From Lactimicrobium massiliense (lineage in GTDB: Bacteria; Bacillota_I; Bacilli_A; Erysipelotrichales; Erysipelotrichaceae), in contig NZ_OUNG01000001.1 of the NCBI RefSeq assembly GCF_900343155.1, forward strand, positions 372,001 through 436,000: a stretch of 64,000 nucleotides of DNA, given 5' to 3'. This document shows, piece after piece, positions 41,997 through 50,680 of this stretch. Below the pieces are notes generated by a model, which was not told the DNA's origin, searched no databases, and saw nothing but the letters and a program-made list of their open reading frames with translations. The position numbers and the translations under genes were made by a program. Each line of letters begins with the position of its first letter. The first letter of the stretch is position 1.

Positions 41997-42506
41997 CTCC
42001 AGATGCAATCCTTCTTTTTGCACATACTGCATCAGCAGATTGCCGCCGCTTTTCGAACCGCGGGCTGTGCCAAGCAGTGATACTTCACCATCCACAATCT
42101 GGATGACCGGCTTGATGCCAAGCACTCTGCCAGCCATGGCTTTCACGGCAGAGATACGGCCGCCCTTCTTCAGATATTCCAGTGTATTCAGCAAGGCAAT
42201 GATCCGGATCTGTTTTCTGTCTGCCTCCAGCCGGGAAACAATGGTCTCTGCATCCAGGCCTGCCTCACGGTACATACATGCCTTGCGCACAAGCAGCTGT
42301 TCTCCCATACTGCATGTCTCGCTGTCCACAACATAGACGTGTTTCATCTCTCTTGTACCAAGCAGCGCAGAATGATAGCAGCCGGAAAGCTTTGAAGCAA
42401 TCGTCAGTATGACTGCTTCATCTTTTTCCTGCATTTCACTCTGCAAAGCTTCCTCATATTGAAACGGCGGAATCTGGGATGTCTTGGGAAATACATCTGT
42501 TTCAAT
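41997..42506 (-). pseudogene. degV-family gene, middle fragment
   Basis: About 170 codons from IETDVFPKTSQIPPF through AVILTIASKLSGCYHSAL, VVDSETCSMG and the LEYLKKGGRISAVKAMAG motif typical of DegV. At 42506 it abuts the IS605-type element and at 41997 the IS4-family element; beyond the junction the frame reads QCH and a stop from IS sequence. Standing alone it has no native start and lacks parts of the lipid pocket. Confidence 0.9.
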
Positions 42507-42535
42507 GAGGAAAATAAGCAAGAAATCCCAGCAAT

Positions 42536-43018
42536 TTATTGCGGGGAGGAATTGCTTTCTTTTTCTCTTTCCGGGGAGTGATCACCACCTTTGCCATCAT
42601 ACTGGTTCTGAATATAACGCTTGATAGTTTCTTTGCTCATGTTGCCTACACTGCCAACATAGTAGCTTGGCGCCCATAACCTGTCTCCCCAGAACATCGC
42701 TTTTCTGATTTCCGGATGTGCTTTCAGAAACAGTCTGGCAGATGCACCTTTCAGGTTTTTTACAACATCGGTAATGCTGTACTTTGGCTTGAAGCTGCAT
42801 AGCAAATGGACATGATCAGGCATCACTTCCATTTCCTGAATATCCACATCTGCCAGTCCTGCAATGCTTTGAAGAATGCCCTTCATCTCATTCACCAGTT
42901 CCGGTGTGCAAAAGCATGGGCTGCGATACTTCGTGCACCAGATAATATGGAAATGCAGATTATATACGTATCCGCGTTCATAAACAGCGTCCTCAATTCG
43001 GTCAATATGTCTTTTCAT
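42536..43018 (-). CDS. tnpA: TnpA, Y1 (HUH) transposase of the second IS605-type element
   Basis: A 160-residue single-strand transposase with the HUH motif MPDHVHLLCSF near residue 66 and the nucleophilic Tyr in IKRYIQNQ near residue 139. The N-terminal VYNLHFHIIWCTKYRSPCF is typical of the IS200/IS605 family. AAAGGG precedes the ATG. It is 77 bases away from and divergent to tnpB. It is only distantly similar to the other TnpA proteins in this window. Confidence 0.93.
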   Translation of the reverse strand: MKRHIDRIEDAVYERGYVYNLHFHIIWCTKYRSPCFCTPELVNEMKGILQSIAGLADVDIQEMEVMPDHVHLLCSFKPKYSITDVVKNLKGASARLFLKAHPEIRKAMFWGDRLWAPSYYVGSVGNMSKETIKRYIQNQYDGKGGDHSPEREKESNSSPQ

Positions 43019-43095
43019 ATGTGTAACCCTTTCACACTTGGATTATACATTAATATTGTTCAAATAGTACAATACATATGTGTTATAATATAGGC

Positions 43096-44391
43096 ATGAA
43101 GAAGATGGCAGAATACACGTTTCATATTGGACTGCAGATGCGGGCTTATCCGTCTTACAGGCAGAAATCCGTCATCCGTATGAATGGCGGTGCATCACGC
43201 TTTGTATACAACCGTCTTGTGGCTGTACACAACGAGATGTTCCAGCTGAAAAAGAGTGCGGCTGTGTCATCAGCAGATGCCGGCAGGCTTTCTTTTCTGC
43301 AGGCGTCCTATCAGGATGCCAGAGCGATTAAGAATGCCGCACCGTTCCTGTGGGACTGTGATTCAGACATGGTTCTTCATACGATAGCCAACTATCAGCG
43401 TGCCTGGAAACAGTTCAGGAGCGTTAAGGGAACACGCATTCCGACCTTTCATAAATTCGATAACACATATTGCTATCAGACGAGCAATCACTATGCCAGA
43501 AAGAAGCTTGATGCCATTCCACATGTGATTGGTCTGTATGAAGGAAGCGCCCGCTTCAAGGACAAAAATCATATTGTGCTCCCCATGCTTGGCACGATTC
43601 GTGTCAAAGGCTCACCAAAGCTTGTGAGTGCATTGCTGGATCGCACATCTGAGACACGCATAGGCACGGTTTCCATCCGTCTGGATGCATGCGGTGACTG
43701 TTACATTTCGCTTGCCCTGGCATCCGATGAGCCATTTCATCATGCTTATACGCAGACAGGGACAGCCGTCGGTATAGACATGAATCTGACAAACTTTTTC
43801 ACAGACAGTGACGGCGTGGCTGTTGATCAGCCGCACTGGCTGAAGAAGGCGGAGAGGAAGCTGTGCAAGGCACAGCGGGCGCTGTCACGCAAGTACGAGG
43901 CTGCAAAGCGTGACGGCAGAGACTATCGTACATGCAGAAACTATCAGGAAGCACGTATCAGACTGGCAGAGTGCCATCGCCATGTGGCAAATCAGAGATT
44001 GAACTTTATCAGATGCATGGCAGACAAAGAAGTCAAAAGCCACGATTATTTGTTTGCAGAAGATCTGAAAGTTTGCAATCTGAAGAAGAATCACACATTG
44101 GCAAAAGCAATCTCAGACAGTGGATGGCGTACTTTTCTGACAGAACTGCAGAACACTGCTTCCAAACACGGTAAAACATGTCTGCTTGTCGATCCAAAGC
44201 ACACGACGCAGACATGCTCAAAGTGTGAGCATGTCATGTCAGGCGACAGCAAAATTGTGCTTGGTCAGGAAGAGTGGACATGCCCGATATGCGGCACGCA
44301 TCATGTGCGTGATTACAATGCCGCAGTAAATATCAAAAATGCCGGTCTTTCATTATTGAAAGAATCCGGCATGGCAATAGATATCCGCTGA
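43096..44391 (+). CDS. tnpB: TnpB (RuvC-like RNA-guided nuclease) with zinc ribbon
   Basis: A 431-residue TnpB protein, the family ancestral to Cas12. RuvC residues appear in GIDMNLTNFF, FAEDLKVCNL and VRDYNAAVNIKNA, and the zinc ribbon is complete (CSKCEHVMS, CPICGTHH). A helix-rich N-terminal RNA-binding part follows the MKKMAEYTFHIGLQMRAYPS start. TATAAT lies 6 bases before the chosen ATG and there is no ribosome binding site, so the transcript may be leaderless; an ATG at 43105 is an alternative. Confidence 0.92.
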   Translation: MKKMAEYTFHIGLQMRAYPSYRQKSVIRMNGGASRFVYNRLVAVHNEMFQLKKSAAVSSADAGRLSFLQASYQDARAIKNAAPFLWDCDSDMVLHTIANYQRAWKQFRSVKGTRIPTFHKFDNTYCYQTSNHYARKKLDAIPHVIGLYEGSARFKDKNHIVLPMLGTIRVKGSPKLVSALLDRTSETRIGTVSIRLDACGDCYISLALASDEPFHHAYTQTGTAVGIDMNLTNFFTDSDGVAVDQPHWLKKAERKLCKAQRALSRKYEAAKRDGRDYRTCRNYQEARIRLAECHRHVANQRLNFIRCMADKEVKSHDYLFAEDLKVCNLKKNHTLAKAISDSGWRTFLTELQNTASKHGKTCLLVDPKHTTQTCSKCEHVMSGDSKIVLGQEEWTCPICGTHHVRDYNAAVNIKNAGLSLLKESGMAIDIR

Positions 44392-44590
44392 TCAGCGGTA
44401 TGGCAGTATGTTCTGCCTAATAGTTTGGCAACTCACTATGATAACCGCCCTCTCATTGGCAGACCTCCACTTACCTGCTGAGGCAGATAAGCGAGTCCGC
44501 TGTATCAGGGCAAGTTGAAGTGTATCAGTGCATGTCATGCATGTACTGATGTTCCTTCAAGCCTGCAGCTTCAGCTGCGGGTAGTTGACC
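44392..44590 (+). ncRNA. Right end of the IS605-type element, predicted omega RNA region
   Basis: A 199-base non-coding stretch directly behind tnpB with several stems, among them ATCAG-TGCATG/CATGTA-CTGAT around 44523-44549 and the right-end hairpin at 44559-44578. In this family the tnpB 3' end and the element's right end yield the omega RNA, whose 3' end reads into flanking DNA as the guide. Here the guide would be degV sequence from 44591. Processing ends cannot be determined. Confidence 0.5.
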
Positions 44591-44743
44591 CAGTTTTGCA
44601 TAGAATTCATCCGGTGTCATGATCACACCATCCAGGTATTCCTGCTCTTTAAAGCGCACATGCAGAGGCAGGATGGTTACGCCAAGCGCAGCTGCCTGTT
44701 TTTGACTCAGGTCACAGCCGCTGTCCGCAAAGATTCTGATCAT
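44591..44743 (-). pseudogene. degV-family gene, 5' fragment
   Basis: The first 51 codons, starting MIRIFADSGCDLSQKQA and including the LHVRFKEQEYLDG strand region of DegV proteins, which bind fatty acids (FakB role in fatty-acid phosphorylation). GGAGG sits 5 bases before the ATG at 44743. Read through the IS605 end it would give a 72-residue hybrid product. The lipid-binding fold cannot be made. Confidence 0.9.
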
Positions 44744-44756
44744 GGTATCCTCCATT

Positions 44757-44780
44757 GCGACATTTATTTATAAATGTCGC
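44757..44780 (-). promoter_or_regulatory. Palindromic operator candidate of degV
   Basis: GCGACATTTA, four bases and TAAATGTCGC form a perfect 10-bp inverted repeat 13 bases before the degV start codon. No T-run follows on the minus strand, so it is more likely a repressor site than a terminator. The size suits a TetR-type dimer. Confidence 0.5.
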
Positions 44781-44824
44781 ATAGAGATGGATAGTCTACC
44801 GTGATCAGAGGATGCCTGTCAACG

Positions 44825-44855
44825 CAAAAAAGAATCTCAGGCATGCTGAGAATTC
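44825..44855 (-). terminator. Terminator of the P-type ATPase gene
   Basis: On the minus strand CTCAG, a 5-base loop and CTGAG, extended by flanking GAAT/ATTC pairs, are followed by TTTTTT. The stem includes the stop codon of the ATPase gene. Confidence 0.85.
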
Positions 44856-47245
44856 TTCTTTGTAAAGCGCTGCTGAAGATGATGTATATGATCCAGGATC
44901 CAATGATACAGTCGGTTGAGCTTGAGGATGGTCCAGCGCACCGCCTGCATGGTTGGATATGTCAGTAACATGAACAGGATGAAGATCATGATTGCCTGCA
45001 GTGACAGTGATGTCAAAGAGAGCAGACTGTCAAAGAAGAAAATACAGAAGAGGGCTGCTGCCGCACATCCCGCCAGGACAAACCCGCGGAACAGATTGAA
45101 TGGCTTGCAGGCATGATAGAGAATGACCAGTCCGACCGTCATGGCAATGATGACTGCCATGGTATTGGCTTCTGCTTCCGAAAAACCAAACGCACTGGCA
45201 TACACATTCACGCCTCCGATCAGGATCAGCTCACACAGGCCGCCGGGGAATGCATGATAGAGCACATTCGACAGAAAGTGCCCCTTGATGCGGCCGTCAT
45301 TTGGCTGCATCGCCAGGAAGAAGCCCGGGATGCCAATGGTCAATGCACTGATAAATGACAGCTGCAATGGTTTGAGCGGATAGGACAGGTGCAGGATAAC
45401 ACACATGATGGACAGGGTTACCGAGAAGATGTTTTTGCTGAGGAACAGCCGGGCGGAACGGTCAATGTTATTGATGACCCGTCTGCCTTCGGCAACGATA
45501 TCCGGCACTGCAGAAAAGTTGGAATCCAGCAGAACAAGCTGGGCAATCTGGCTTGCCGCATCTGAGCCGCTGGCCATGGCAATGCCGCAGTCTGCCTCTT
45601 TCAAGGCAAGCACGTCATTGACACCATCACCCGTCATAGCCACATGATGGCCCTGTTTCTGCAGTGCCACCACCATCTTTTTCTTCTGGGCCGGCGTTGT
45701 TCTGCCAAATACCGTATATTTCGCCACTGCTGCAGCGATATCCTCATCACTCGTTAATGTGGAGGCATCCACATAGCTTTCACTATGGGGAATATGTACC
45801 TGTGAAGCAATCCGGGAAACCGTTTCCGGATCATCACCAGAGATCACCTTCACCCGCACTTTCTGCTTTGCAAAGTAGGCAAATGTATCCGCCGCATTCT
45901 TGCGGATGTTATTGGAAAGAATGATCAAGCCAAGCGGTTTGGCATCTTCGGCATGAATCACCCCGCCATCCAGATGATCCACCGTTACAGCAAGAAGAAC
46001 ACGCATTCCCTTGCGTACATACGGTTCCAGATGCGGTCTGATCTCATCCATCTTTTCGTGGTAGATAAACTGCGGTGCGCCAACGGCGACATTCCATCCT
46101 TCTGAAAAGGATGCCGCCGAATATTTGATCGAAGAAGTAAACGGCACGATCTTTGTGCAGTGCCAGTGCGGATCTTCCCTGAAGAACGCTTTCAGGGCAT
46201 CACCGGTCTCATTGCTTTGGTCAAACGCATTGGCATAGGCACTCATGATGGATACAAATTCCGGCTTGGATAACGAACGATCCAACACTTCATAGGCTTC
46301 TGTCTTCATGCCGGGCTCCGTGATGGTGCCGGTTTTATCTACGCAGAGCGTATCAATACGTGCCAGTGTTTCAACGCAATTGAGGTCCCGTACAAGCACA
46401 CGCTTCTGGGTCAGCCGCAATACGGATGCCGCCAGTGCAACGGAAGTCAAAAGATACAGGCCTTCCGGAATCATGCCAATCAATGCAGCAACAGTAGACT
46501 GAATGGCATCGCCAAAGCTGTTATGCAGTGTCAGATACTCATTGCAGAACAAGAGAATACCAATCGGCACAAGCATGAAGCCGATGACCATGATCAAACG
46601 GTCAAGTGACCGCATCATGTCACTCTTGGCAACCTTGACATTAGTAGTCGCCTCTTTGGAAAGGCGTGATGCATAGGATTCATCACCAACGGCAGTCAGT
46701 CTGACAAGGCATTTTCCGGTTGTGCAGGCAGAGCCTGAATGCAATGTATCACCAATTGTTTTTTCAATGTCATCTTCCTCACCGGTAAGCAATGATTCAT
46801 TGACTTTTACTTTGCCCGAAAGAATGACGGCATCAGCCGGAATCTGATCTCCGCCGCACAGTTCCACGACATCATCACGCACAAGCTGATCGCTTGGAAT
46901 CTCAATTCTGCCCTCAGCCCGAATGACCGGATATTTTCTGGCCGAAAGAATGGTCAGCTTATCAACGGCTTCCTTACTCTTAAGCTCCTGGATGGTACCA
47001 ATCAGGGTGTTGCAGATGACAACACCAAGGAAAGTGATGTCCTTGTACTTACCCGCGATCAATAAAAGAATTGCCAGAACAATAAAGATCAGGTTAAAGG
47101 GAGTCAGCACATTACGGCGGATAATCTCTTCTTTTGTCTTCGTACCGCTTTCTGCCGCTTTATTGACAAGACCATGCCGGATGCGGCTATCCACCTCATC
47201 CTGACGAAGTCCTCTCATTTCAATCTTTTCTTCACTCATATCCAT
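44837..47245 (-). CDS. P-type cation-transporting ATPase (CtpE/Exp7-like)
   Basis: An 802-residue ATP-driven cation pump. Visible motifs: LLTGEEDDI (actuator TGE) near residue 153, IPEGLYLLT in membrane segment 4 near 262, the phosphorylation site DKTGTIT near 303 and TGDGVNDVLALKEAD near 545. PEGL instead of PEGLP/CPC places it with the Exp7/CtpE group implicated in calcium uptake and not with heavy-metal pumps. About eight to ten membrane segments. The start is at 47245, with an ATG two codons later also possible after GGTGG. It stands alone with its own terminator. Confidence 0.92.
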   Translation of the reverse strand: MDMSEEKIEMRGLRQDEVDSRIRHGLVNKAAESGTKTKEEIIRRNVLTPFNLIFIVLAILLLIAGKYKDITFLGVVICNTLIGTIQELKSKEAVDKLTILSARKYPVIRAEGRIEIPSDQLVRDDVVELCGGDQIPADAVILSGKVKVNESLLTGEEDDIEKTIGDTLHSGSACTTGKCLVRLTAVGDESYASRLSKEATTNVKVAKSDMMRSLDRLIMVIGFMLVPIGILLFCNEYLTLHNSFGDAIQSTVAALIGMIPEGLYLLTSVALAASVLRLTQKRVLVRDLNCVETLARIDTLCVDKTGTITEPGMKTEAYEVLDRSLSKPEFVSIMSAYANAFDQSNETGDALKAFFREDPHWHCTKIVPFTSSIKYSAASFSEGWNVAVGAPQFIYHEKMDEIRPHLEPYVRKGMRVLLAVTVDHLDGGVIHAEDAKPLGLIILSNNIRKNAADTFAYFAKQKVRVKVISGDDPETVSRIASQVHIPHSESYVDASTLTSDEDIAAAVAKYTVFGRTTPAQKKKMVVALQKQGHHVAMTGDGVNDVLALKEADCGIAMASGSDAASQIAQLVLLDSNFSAVPDIVAEGRRVINNIDRSARLFLSKNIFSVTLSIMCVILHLSYPLKPLQLSFISALTIGIPGFFLAMQPNDGRIKGHFLSNVLYHAFPGGLCELILIGGVNVYASAFGFSEAEANTMAVIIAMTVGLVILYHACKPFNLFRGFVLAGCAAAALFCIFFFDSLLSLTSLSLQAIMIFILFMLLTYPTMQAVRWTILKLNRLYHWILDHIHHLQQRFTKKNSQHA

Positions 47246-47361
47246 TCACCACCTTCATTGTAATGCCTGAAAGCGCAGGCTGTGAATTGCATCAAAGAGA
47301 CAGAATTTCACAATTGTTTAAAATGACAGAATCCTGCCCATAGGAATGTTATGATAATAGC

Positions 47362-47835
47362 ATGAAAAGACATGATGAAAATGAACAAATCCAGAATCCT
47401 AAACAGCTGCAGCTGCTGCTGGATCAAAGAAGACTGCCATTAACGCCGGAAGGAGAACAGAAAGTGCTGCAGCAGCTCGCTGCCACCGTTTCATCTTCCC
47501 ATTTTCTGGCAGCGATACAGCCAGTGCCGGAAATGAGCGGATCACCTGAGGTGCCGGCAGATCACATCAGCCATGTCACTTTACTGCAGGCAGACGGCAA
47601 ACGCTACCTCCCCGTTTTCTCCTGTGAAGAAATGATGCAGTATATGCCAGGAAAGATTGATGAGCACATGCAGCTGTACTGGGCCGATATTGTTGATCTG
47701 GCATCATTCCTTTCCATCAACCGCAATGTGGAAGCAGCCGTCGTCAATCCCGGCAAAGATGATCTTGTCTTAGATCTTCCTCTTTTAACAAATCTTCTGA
47801 ACCAATACAATACCAGCCCATTCATACAGGCATAA
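47362..47835 (+). CDS. SseB-family protein
   Basis: A 157-residue soluble protein with the SseB N-terminal fold (enhanced serine sensitivity), from about residue 15 to 150, including YLPVFSCEEMMQYM and AAVVNPGKDDLVLD. Function is unknown; relatives accompany secretion loci or stand alone, as here. TATGAT with an upstream TG lies 6 bases before the ATG and no ribosome binding site is present, a leaderless arrangement. It is divergent from the P-type ATPase gene. Confidence 0.85.
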   Translation: MKRHDENEQIQNPKQLQLLLDQRRLPLTPEGEQKVLQQLAATVSSSHFLAAIQPVPEMSGSPEVPADHISHVTLLQADGKRYLPVFSCEEMMQYMPGKIDEHMQLYWADIVDLASFLSINRNVEAAVVNPGKDDLVLDLPLLTNLLNQYNTSPFIQA

Positions 47836-47870
47836 CAAAGGATAGCTACCTGTTCATCTAAGTACTGCAA

Positions 47871-48065
47871 TTACTTTTCTTCCAAGCTGATCAAATAGGC
47901 ACAGTACACCTCACAAACCCCAACCGCAAGCATTGCAAACAAGTTGAAGTTGTAAACAATTTTGTGATCCAGTGCAAGTATGAAGGTAATACTGGTAAAT
48001 GCGGCAATTACATGAATCATCATATTCAGCGTTTTCAGACGTTTTTTCCTGTCATTCTTATCCAT
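47871..48065 (-). CDS. Small two-helix membrane protein
   Basis: A 64-residue protein with a basic N-terminus (KKRLKTLN) and two predicted membrane helices (about residues 14-34 and 38-60), ending in a short acidic tail. AAAGGA precedes the ATG with 9 bases between. No family is recognised. It lies convergently behind the sseB-like gene and downstream of the phosphoglucomutase terminator, so it should have its own promoter. Confidence 0.65.
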   Translation of the reverse strand: MDKNDRKKRLKTLNMMIHVIAAFTSITFILALDHKIVYNFNLFAMLAVGVCEVYCAYLISLEEK

Positions 48066-48124
48066 TTATTGAAATCCTTTCGACACTAAACAATTGGCGC
48101 AGGACACTGCAAATGCAGTGTACC

Positions 48125-48150
48125 AAAAAGGACCGAATGGTCCTTTTATT
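48125..48150 (-). terminator. Terminator of the phosphoglucomutase gene
   Basis: On the minus strand AAAAGGACC-ATTC-GGTCCTTTT, then TGG; a 9-bp stem with the T-run partly in the stem, 17 bases after the stop codon. Confidence 0.85.
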
Positions 48151-48167
48151 GAGAAGATATTGTGCTG

Positions 48168-49865
48168 TTACTCTACATTCTGGATCATGGCCAGAATGTC
48201 ATCCTTGATGGCATTGTTCACATCCAGAGCCGTTTTTCTGTCTTTCTGCATGGAGTAGAAATAGAACTTGATCTTTGGCTCAGTGCCGGATGGACGAATG
48301 GCAAACCAGCTTTCGTTGGCAAGGAAGAAGCGCAGTACATTGCTTGCCGGGATGTCTTCATATCCATCTTTGTAATCGATGACTTTTACAACCGGAATAC
48401 CAGCCACTTCCTTTGGCAGATTGGCTCTGACATATGCCATCATGCGGGAAATGCGCTGGGCACCAGGGATGCCTTCCAGAATGATGTTTGGTTCTGCTTC
48501 GGCATAATAGCCATACTTCTGGTAGATATCATCCAGGACATCAAACAGTGTCTTGCCCTGTTTGCGGTAATAGGCTGCGGCTTCTGCCACCAGCATTCCC
48601 GCCGAAATACCATCTTTATCACGGATTTCCGGATGGGCTGCATAGCCAACCGACTCCTCATAGCCAAACAGATACGTATAGCCCTGCTTCTGCAGATCCG
48701 GAATGCGGCCGCAGATGTTCTTGAATCCGGTTAAAGACTCAAACATTCTGACTCCATATGCCTTGGCAATACGGGTGGAAAGATCAGATGTCACAATGGA
48801 CTTGACCATGGCACCATTCGCAGGCAGCGTTCCTGCTGTCTTATGTCCTTCCAGAATGTAATTGACAAGGATATAGCCAGTCTGGTTGCCGTTGAGCGGG
48901 ATGTAGTTTCCTTTATCATCCCGGATTTCAATGGCAAACCGGTCACTGTCAGGATCGGTTGCCATCAGCAGTTCTGCTCCGCTCTTTCTGCCAAGCTCTT
49001 CACTCATTTTGAACGCCTTGGGATCTTCCGGATTCGGATAGCCGACGGTCGTGAAATCAGGATCCGGATTTTCCTGTTCCGGCACAATCTGCCAGTTGGT
49101 AAAACCGCGGTCTTTCAGCATCTGCCGGAACGGCTTTGAGCCGGCACCATTGAGCGGTGTATAAACAAGCGGAATGGAAAGATCCAGTTCATCGCCATGG
49201 TGAATGGCCAGGCTTTCAATGGCATCCAGATACATGCGGTCATAGCTGTGATCCAGCACGGTAATCAGGCCGTCTTTGACGCCCTGTTCAAACGGAATGG
49301 CATGAACGCCATGGAACAGATCCACCTTCTCAATGCATGCTGTCATGCCATCCGCGATATCACTGGATACCTGGCAGCCATCACTCCAGTATGCCTTGTA
49401 GCCATTGTATTCTTTCGGGTTGTGGCTGGCGGTGATATTGATGCCGGATGTGGTATGCAGTTTGCGGATTAAAAAGGCAAGCTCCGGGGTTGGCCGCAGA
49501 TCATCAAAGACATAGACTTTGATTCCCTTTGCAGCATAGATCGATGCGGCCAGTTGTGAAAATTCTTTGGAGAAATGGCGGGGATCATGGGCAATGATCA
49601 CTCCTTTGTTCATTGCCTCTTTGCCATGGGCGGCAATATAATCCGCAATTCCCTGAGAGGCACGTCCAACTGTATATCTATTCATGCGGTTGGTGCCAGC
49701 ACCCACTTTGCCGCGCAGACCGGCGGTGCCAAAAGACAGATCCTGATAAAAGCGGTCTTCGATCTCAGACGGATCATCTTTGATCGCCGTCAGCTCACCA
49801 CGCAAAGGATCATCCTGCTCCAGCGCATCCAGCCACTGCCGGTATCTCTCCTGTGCATTCTTCAT
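48168..49865 (-). CDS. pgcA: Phosphoglucomutase/phosphomannomutase
   Basis: A 565-residue alpha-D-phosphohexomutase that interconverts glucose 1- and 6-phosphate for UDP-glucose and cell-wall glycan synthesis. The four-domain layout is visible: the phosphoserine loop TASHNPKEYNGYK near residue 142, the magnesium loop TDPDSDRFA near 300, the sugar loop GYEESVGY near 400 and the phosphate loop AIRPSGTEPKIK near 525. GTAGLRG near residue 47 marks the PgcA-type. GAGG is about 10 bases before the ATG. Single gene, divergent from the lipoprotein gene. Confidence 0.95.
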   Translation of the reverse strand: MKNAQERYRQWLDALEQDDPLRGELTAIKDDPSEIEDRFYQDLSFGTAGLRGKVGAGTNRMNRYTVGRASQGIADYIAAHGKEAMNKGVIIAHDPRHFSKEFSQLAASIYAAKGIKVYVFDDLRPTPELAFLIRKLHTTSGINITASHNPKEYNGYKAYWSDGCQVSSDIADGMTACIEKVDLFHGVHAIPFEQGVKDGLITVLDHSYDRMYLDAIESLAIHHGDELDLSIPLVYTPLNGAGSKPFRQMLKDRGFTNWQIVPEQENPDPDFTTVGYPNPEDPKAFKMSEELGRKSGAELLMATDPDSDRFAIEIRDDKGNYIPLNGNQTGYILVNYILEGHKTAGTLPANGAMVKSIVTSDLSTRIAKAYGVRMFESLTGFKNICGRIPDLQKQGYTYLFGYEESVGYAAHPEIRDKDGISAGMLVAEAAAYYRKQGKTLFDVLDDIYQKYGYYAEAEPNIILEGIPGAQRISRMMAYVRANLPKEVAGIPVVKVIDYKDGYEDIPASNVLRFFLANESWFAIRPSGTEPKIKFYFYSMQKDRKTALDVNNAIKDDILAMIQNVE

Positions 49866-49995
49866 TCTGATTATTCCTCAACTTTCCTGTTCTTCAGATA
49901 TAGTAGCATTTTTCACCCATTCTCCGGAAACGGTTTTCATAAGTGGCTAATGTGAGTATCAATGTGAACATTTCGTACATTTGGCCTGAATTCAT

Positions 49996-50024
49996 TTGAA
50001 CCGTAAATGCAAAGATGCTACTAT
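49996..50024 (+). promoter_or_regulatory. Promoter of the lipoprotein gene
   Basis: TTGAAC (49996-50001) and TACTAT (50019-50024) with 17-base spacing, about 40 bases before the start codon. Confidence 0.65.
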
Positions 50025-50071
50025 TGTGATGCGCTTTCATTATAGCGTGATCAAAGGAGAGTAAAGAAATT

Positions 50072-50563
50072 ATGAAGAAGTTAATCAAACTGGCAGCTGC
50101 TGGCATCATGGCAGCATCCCTGGCAGCTTGCGGCAGCTCCTCAACAACTGCAGCAGCTTCCAGCGCAGCAGCTACAAAGGCTGCTGAGTCTACAGCAGCA
50201 GCTACTGCTACAACAGTACCTACAGAAGGACATTACAACATTACCAACGCTACTGGCGAGAAGGTTACTGCTCTGTATGTCTACAAGACAGGTTCTTCTG
50301 ACAAGGGCACAAACTATGCTGAGAATGGTCTGGATGATGGTGCTTCCGTCAAGGTTGATGTCAAGGTTGACGAGAAGGACGCTTCCGGCTATATGCAGAC
50401 AGTTGAGTTCACAACTGAGTCCGGCGATACTGAGGATTCCTTCCAGACTCTGAGCCTGGAGGAAGCTGACTTCAGCCTGGTCAAGGTTGCTGATCTGAGC
50501 TCTTCTGCTACACAGCAGAATGTCACCTTCAACAAGGATGCTTCTGCAGTCAAGGCTAAGTAA
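50072..50563 (+). CDS. Small secreted lipoprotein, probably abundant
   Basis: A 163-residue protein with lipoprotein signal MKKLIKLAAAGIMAASLAAC (lipobox LAAC) and an Ala/Ser/Thr-rich spacer to about residue 50. The remaining domain (about 52-163, including NITNATGEKVTALYVYKTGS) looks like a single beta sandwich. No family is recognised. Codon use is strikingly narrow (mostly AAG for Lys, GCT/GCA for Ala, GTT for Val) compared with neighbours, and AAAGGAGAG precedes the ATG, both signs of high expression. It is divergent from pgcA. Confidence 0.75.
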   Translation: MKKLIKLAAAGIMAASLAACGSSSTTAAASSAAATKAAESTAAATATTVPTEGHYNITNATGEKVTALYVYKTGSSDKGTNYAENGLDDGASVKVDVKVDEKDASGYMQTVEFTTESGDTEDSFQTLSLEEADFSLVKVADLSSSATQQNVTFNKDASAVKAK

Positions 50564-50585
50564 GTTACCTGCTGACAATAAGTAT

Positions 50586-50609
50586 CCACCAGCTGAGCTG
50601 GTGGTTTTT
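50586..50609 (+). terminator. Terminator behind the lipoprotein gene, or IS200 end hairpin
   Basis: CCACCAGC-TGA-GCTGGTGG, an 8-bp stem, followed by TTTTT. It lies 22 bases after the lipoprotein stop and at the likely right end of the IS200 element, so it may belong to either. Confidence 0.7.
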
Positions 50610-50680
50610 CACAAGACGGGCGTAGCCCTCTTATTACTGGCTGCGCTCAGAAGCGCATGAAGCGGTCTGCCACACGCAAA

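Larger units (their letters stand above)
42507..44590 (+). mobile_element. Second IS605-type element, inserted in degV
   Basis: tnpA (minus) and tnpB (plus) are divergent. The left end has a hairpin CCC-GCAAT/ATTGC-GGG near 42527-42546 and the right end a hairpin CCTGCAGC-TTCA-GCTGCGGG near 44559-44578. There is no target duplication, as usual for this family. The ends are inferred from the degV frame: joining 42506 to 44591 restores KLIETD in frame. TTCAAT directly left of the element could contain the TAM/target site. Confidence 0.9.
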
